From assembly GCA_021229015.1 (NCBI GenBank), contig CM037777.1, positions 51,408,443 through 51,472,442 on the forward strand: 64,000 bases of DNA. Direction: 5' to 3'. Made by a program: the position numbers and the translations under genes. The notes beneath the pieces are model-generated. The model saw only the letters and a program-made list of their open reading frames with translations, was not told the origin of the DNA and made no database searches. Of this stretch, positions 59,500-64,000 are shown piece by piece; positions within the stretch are counted from its first letter, which is position 1; every line of letters begins with the position of its first letter. This DNA is from Solen grandis (taxonomy: Eukaryota > Mollusca > Bivalvia > Adapedonta > Solenidae).

Positions 59500-60143
59500 A
59501 GAACGATAAACAAGGTGTGTGAAGTACATAGGCTACAATTTTTATCCTATTTAGCCTACCGAAAATTTAGGATATATATAGTAAACAGGCTACAACATTG
59601 ATACTATTTAGCTATGCTAAATGCTTTCTTAATTAAGATGTATTAAGCCTCTATAGGTCAAGAAACCTATGTTTATAAGCCGATTTAAACTGGTTTATTA
59701 AAAAAAAAAAAAAAAAAACAACAACAACAACAACAACAACGCTGTTTAAGAGACAATGTAGCCGATTAAGCCTATTTAGTTTACCAAAAGCTAAATGAGA
59801 TGACTGTCTAGTGCACAAGGACGATCGCAATATGTCTGCCTGATGTCGATACGGACAGCGTCGGATACCCACAGTTGCCTTTTACATCTGTCAGCCGTTG
59901 GATACTTCGCTAGCACTTTATCTTTATAAGGATATTCATAAGAATTACGTCGACCAGTCTAACTCTTCAGTTGGAGACTTAAAATCTGTAAATGGGAAAA
60001 GGTTTGTCTAAGTACCGTAAGTGTGAGAGTTCCTATTGGTAAAAAAACAACACTACCTAGTGTGACTGCGAATAGTGGCGCCGCTTTTCAAATAATCGAT
60101 AACTAATAATCCCACGGGCGAGGTATGGAGTAACGGAATGAAC
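59500..60143. repeat. Dispersed TAGGCTA / TAGCCTA units with A(n)(CAA)n
   Basis: TACATAGGCTACAATTTTTA, TCCTATTTAGCCTACC, AAGCCTATTTAGTTTACC are diverged forms of the unit arrayed at 60987. A poly-A/(CAA)n tract lies at 59700-59740. From 59900 on nothing is recognised. Confidence 0.45.
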
Positions 60144-60508
60144 GCTCGTGGGTTTCCGACGTTGCGATACGGGTGGAATTCGCATTCTGGCTAGTTATTA
60201 CATCAGGAAAAGTCTTAATAGGGAGAATACGCCATCTAAAATGTGCATGAAACACCACTACGCCACCATGAAAAGCATTCTGATTTACGAAACATATGCC
60301 GGTACAAGAGATTATTTTTTAATTTTAGATTTTAGTCTATGTCAGACGTCGTATAATCGCTAACCAGACTTTAAACGATATAATTACTGGTCAGCATTCA
60401 AAGTAATCCCGTATCGACATCATGCACACATATATAGTGCCGTATCGCTTAAAAAGTTTTCGTAGTGCATGTGACAATAATCCCGTTTAGTGTATTAGTT
60501 CATTAAGG
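60144..60508. other. No gene seen
   Basis: One 71-codon frame (60148-60363) without a recognised domain. Confidence 0.35.
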
Positions 60509-60643
60509 TAAAGTCCCTGTAATGGTTCTGCTCATTCTTGGAAAACTTTACCTCTACCAAGGTAACCAAGGTACCCTAATAAAACATTAGGAAACCTTGG
60601 TTATCTCCGTGAAATGCCATGAGGTCCGAAATGTAGCGGAACC
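60509..60643. mobile_element. Foldback MITE, copy 2 (right end lost)
   Basis: TAAAGTCCCTGTAATGGTTC, CCTCTACCAAGGTAACCAAG, AAACCTTGGTTATCTCCG, TGTAGCGGAACC match the copy at 30609. The last 15 bases of the right arm are missing, replaced by AAAAATAAAATCG. Confidence 0.8.
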
Positions 60644-61200
60644 AAAAATAAAATCGTTCTGCTACATTGGCTTATTAACATAGCCCTTTTTAACATGAAC
60701 GGGCTAAAAGGATAAACGGGCTGAATGTTGTAACTTATTCACTACAGAGTCCTACTATGCTAAATAGGATAAAAAAATGTAGCCTATGCCCTACATAGGC
60801 TAAATGGGCTAAACCTTGTAGATGAATGTTGTAGCCTATTCAATACATATGCTAAGTAGGATGCCCTGCGTAAGCTAAAAAACTAAATAGAATAAAAGTA
60901 GTAGCCTGTTTACTATATATGTTAAACGCCGGTAGGCTAAATAGGATAGATTTTGTAGGACTATGTCCTACTAAGGCTAAATAGGCTTAAGGTTGTAGCT
61001 TATGTATTACATAGGCTAAATCGGCTAAATAGGATAATAGTTGTAGCCTATTTACTACATAGGCTAAATCGGCTAAATAGGATAATAGTTGTAGCCTATT
61101 TACTACATAGGCTAAATCGGCTAAATAGGATAATAGTTGTAGCCTATTTACTACATAGGCTAAATGGGCTAAATAGGCTAAATGGGCTAACTTCACACAC
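60644..61200. repeat. Self-complementary minisatellite (48-base unit)
   Basis: Exact 48-base units start at 61021, 61069 and 61117 (TCGGCTAAATAGGATAATAG, TTGTAGCCTATTTACTACAT, AGGCTAAA). Diverged units reach back to 60660. Each unit contains TAGCCTA and TAGGCTA and can fold. The 71-codon - frame (60987-61202) is a 16-residue repeat by-product. Confidence 0.8.
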
Positions 61201-62175
61201 ATCGATATACCGATGAATGAAATACCATACTATACACGTCCTACCAAAGAGTGAAAAAATGTATGCATTAAATGCATTACACGCACATGTAATCCTAACG
61301 CTTCCTGATATGGGGTTCTAAGTAGGCACATACCATGTTTTAACTCCCCAATGGAATTTGAAATAAAATTTGTTTGATTGGTACACCCCTCCATTAAAAA
61401 ATACAGACAAATTTCGGTACTAGAACTGCCCTTATACCTGTGTGCCGAACTGTCAAACAAAGTATGCGAGCATACCAGTATCCTTCTAATCATTTTGACA
61501 TGTCTAGGCCATGAATTGGGCCCATGACCTCCCGCTTACTGGCAGATGCTTTACCCGTTCGGTCACAAAGACTGGTCCACCACGTGATTAAATTATACCC
61601 AAGCACCTGTTTAAATCGGATTATGGGTCACAAAGAAAAAAAATGAAAAGCTCAAACGATAGGGGGATTATCCCCACATAAATCTGCTGGTATGTGAAAT
61701 CTACCGGCATGCCATAATTCATTATTCTTTCAAGCTGGTTAACAAACATCGTACTACCACTTGCGCATTTAAAGTGCTGTTAAATTAATAAAATGCATCC
61801 CTGTCTGAAGTTTCCTTATTTTTATAGTCCACAACAAAGATTAGTTAACGACCATTTGAATGACATGAAAGCTTAATACCAAAAAAGCGCCTTAATCAAA
61901 ATGAACTTGTACAAATAAAAAATATGGCTTTGAAAAAATATCGTCAGGGGTTTCAGAACATAATTTTACTTATTCTCGACTATATATCTCTTTAGGACTT
62001 CTTTATTGCCATCCTTTGATATTTGAATAACATACGCGATCTGTAGATGAAAGGTCAGTTAAAATATAAAGAAGTTTCCTTATAATGAAGAGAAAAAGAA
62101 AATAACTCGGGAGAGCAGAAATAGAATTACTTTTTGCCTAGTTTTTTTTTTGTTTTTTTTTGGGGGGGGGGGGGG
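61201..62175. other. No gene; tRNA-like fragment
   Basis: At 61495-61580 the - strand reads TGTGACCGAACGGGTAAAGC and GGTCATGGGCCCAATTC, a decayed tRNA-derived SINE head. The rest is AT-rich, ending in poly-T/poly-G. Confidence 0.35.
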
Positions 62176-62470
62176 GTTAACGTCCCACCGACAGCAGTAT
62201 TTCAGTCATTTGGAGACGATGTCTACTTGAGACAGATATAGTGCTGCCACACTGCAGTATCACGCCGTAGATATGTGGCATGATACCACACCCAGTCACA
62301 TTATCCTGACACCGGGCCAACCATTCCTGCAACTACCTTTATATGCTGAGCGCCAAGCAAGGGAGCTATAACAGTACCATCTTTTTACGACTTTGGTATG
62401 TCGCGGCCGGGGATCGAACCCACGACCCCCCGCTCCCAAGCGGACAATCTAACCAGTCGGCCACTGGGGA
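62176..62470 (-). mobile_element. V-type SINE (family 2), full-length reference copy
   Basis: Reading the - strand: head with CCGACTGGTTAGATTGTCCG (A-box region) and GGTTCGATCCCCGGCCGCGA (B-box region), body CCGGTGTCAGGATAATGTGA, module CTCAAGTAGACATCGTCTCC, AAATGACTGAAATACTG, end GGTGGGACGTTAAC. Frames at 62343-62609 and 62366-62590 are by-products. Confidence 0.82.
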
Positions 62471-63294
62471 CGGTAGTTTATTATTAGCCGATCTGTCGCT
62501 TAACCACCAACTGACTTTGTTCAAAACTTGGTCCCAGTGTAATAAACAGAACCTTAGGAATGGACTAAAAGATTTAATTTGTTGGCACATGCTTGCAAGT
62601 GCTGTTTAATAGTGTATGTTATAAATAAACAGATTGCATCATTAATTTTATACAGTCTTTTCCCCAAAGAGTTACAAGTTGTTAGCTGAATCTGCTTAAT
62701 TACGCTATTAAATAATTGGTCTAATGATAATGAATGATTTTGTTAACACTCAAGAGAGAGTACCAGAACAAGCAGTCAATTTCTAATTGGTTGCCTTTCC
62801 TTCCTACAATTCATGTTTACTTTGGGAAACCCGCATATGACGAGCAGACAAACGAATAAGCTCGGCTTTCTGCCAAATGCATCATATCTGAAACGTTTCG
62901 AAAAAGATAAGGGGTGCCATATTGGAATTAAAAATCCAAACAAATATGTGGCTGTTGGCGCAAGCCAAGAGAAAATATTTTTGCTGTTAGTTTGTTCCCG
63001 GGCGTAATACGGATGACAGGACTCAGGACAGTGACATGAGACTGAGGTAAGAAACATTTAATTATGGCGGCAAAACCGAATCACAAGCAGACGTTTGGAT
63101 GAGAGACGCTTGTTTTCATGTCCTCTCTCCCCTAAAAACGTTAAATAGGACAATGTTTCACGACATTTCAATGTAAATGTCGTCAGGGGATACTAGCATA
63201 TGGCTCGTTCTCATGAAAACCTCACAAAATAAGCTTTTAAGGTATTCATTTTACGTCGATTGGGAAACGAGTTCTTACAAATTATATTAATACC
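62471..63294. other. No certain gene
   Basis: The 93-codon - frame (62776-63057) overlaps a 64-codon + frame; neither is recognised. Confidence 0.35.
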
Positions 63295-63434
63295 CCTTGA
63301 TGGTTCCTGTGTCGGATCAGTACTTAGCACCTGGGAAGGCATTGAAAAATCCTTGCCCTCGACAGGGATCGAACCCACAACCTTCAGATCGGCAATCAGG
63401 TTCGTTACCACTGCACCACGGTGCCCTTGCATGA
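63295..63434 (-). mobile_element. tRNA-derived SINE, third family
   Basis: On the - strand, GGGCACCGTGGTGCAGTGGT and GGGTTCGATCCCTGTCGAGG give clear A- and B-box regions after a short leader, followed by a non-tRNA body. Only copy in the window. Confidence 0.6.
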
Positions 63435-63437
63435 AGA

Positions 63438-64000
63438 TAAATACATCTGTCAACTTTAATGAAGGTTCGATAAAAAAATACCCAGGTGCACAAGTTTATG
63501 TCTTGAATAATATATCCATCAAGTTTCAAGTCTGTAGTACAAATACTTTCAGAGTTACGTCGTACCATATTTTTCAAAAACGAAGGCCCATACTTGACTA
63601 TACTTGACTATTTGAGTTTACCGTCGCTTCGACAGTATTTCAGTCATATAGCGACGTCTAGCTAATTACAGGCGGAGGAAGACCCAGAATGCACGGAGGT
63701 ATCCGGGTAGAACCACCGACCTACCGCAAGCCAGCTGGAAGGCTTCCTCACATGAAAATCCGAATGACCCTGCTGGGATTCGAACCCACGCAGTGAGGGG
63801 CTGAGTGAGTGTTAAAGTCAGCGATTTTACCCTCTCGGCCACGGAGGCCCCTACGAAGGCCCATAACTCTGTCAAATTCAAAGGCGTTTCGATGAAAATA
63901 CACAGGTGTGCAAGTTCATGTCCTGAAAAAGATATCCATGAAGCATCAAGTCTGTAGTACAAATACTTTATGAGTTATGCGTGTCACAAAATTTCGGGAC
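63438..64000 (+). repeat. Tandem core type G, interrupted by a SINE and cut by window end
   Basis: TTCGATAAAAAAATACCCAG, AAGTTTCAAGTCTGTAGTAC, AAATACTTTCAGAGTTA (first unit) and TTTCGATGAAAATACACAGG, AAGCATCAAGTCTGTAGTAC, AAATACTTTATGAGTTATG (second unit), about 150 bases apart once the SINE is removed. Confidence 0.7.
63593..63852 (-). mobile_element. SINE family 1, full length with 13-base target-site duplication
   Basis: ACGAAGGCCCATA occurs at 63580-63592 and 63853-63865. The element reads as the copy at 40125 and has the same ACTTG-containing tail. It sits inside tandem core type G. Confidence 0.92.

Noticed and set aside
60987..61202. 71-codon Leu/Ala-rich frame
   Set aside because: A 16-residue repeat from a 48-base minisatellite.

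Overview
The window is eukaryotic, intron-bearing and AT-rich, and it is dominated by mobile-element debris. It most likely comes from a bivalve mollusc, probably a heterodont clam. The evidence for this is a B-box/coiled-coil/beta-propeller gene of the kind expanded in bivalves, two tRNA-derived SINE families with mollusc-type tails, and many tandem-core elements opening with CAAGAGGGCCATGATGGCC and closing with GTGAGCTAAAA, a pattern I associate with clam genomes. The species cannot be fixed from the sequence. A 100-base run of N (24203-24302) shows this is a scaffolded draft assembly.

I can support two protein-coding genes well. On the + strand (24944-27416) lies a two-exon B-box protein with no RING domain. 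Its exon 2 carries a +1 frameshift at a CCC run (26721-26723), which may be an assembly error or a real lesion. On the - strand (32766-31456) lies an intronless galactose-3-O-sulfotransferase-like gene with both PAPS-binding motifs. A third, weaker gene model is a chain of four short phase-compatible exons on the - strand (19930-19887, 12982-12959, 3650-3576, 117-78), one of them a 24-base microexon; it would run off the left edge.

Layout: 1-4.4 kb, putative introns and the first tandem-core element; 4.4-6.8 kb, nested inverted-repeat elements; 6.8-8.2 kb, a tandem array; 8.4-8.9 kb, two MITEs; 9.2-12.5 kb, one tandem-core element inserted inside another; 13.6-19.4 kb, a pair of inverted 60-base blocks around further elements and minisatellites; 20.3-21.9 kb, two piggyBac-type MITEs and a minisatellite; 23.5-27.4 kb, SINE, gap and the B-box gene; 30.6-32.8 kb, foldback MITE and sulfotransferase; 34-37.4 kb, further tandem-core elements; 38.4-39.9 kb, a V-type SINE split by a 1.2-kb near-perfect palindrome; 40-52 kb, SINEs with target-site duplications, foldback MITEs and a seven-unit array; 53-64 kb, more arrays, a second foldback MITE copy, a self-complementary minisatellite and a SINE inserted in a tandem array.

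The most interesting structure is the set of tandem-core elements. At least three unrelated core repeats sit between the same ends, and further families share only the plan: about 150-bp tandem core, CCGGACAA-type junction, GACG-rich microsatellite, terminal hairpin, A-rich edge. One element inserted into another gives an empty site for comparison and so defines the ends. I infer a non-autonomous rolling-circle-like (Helitron/Helentron-type) or similar hairpin-ended transposon system with exchangeable cores. No autonomous transposase is visible in the window.
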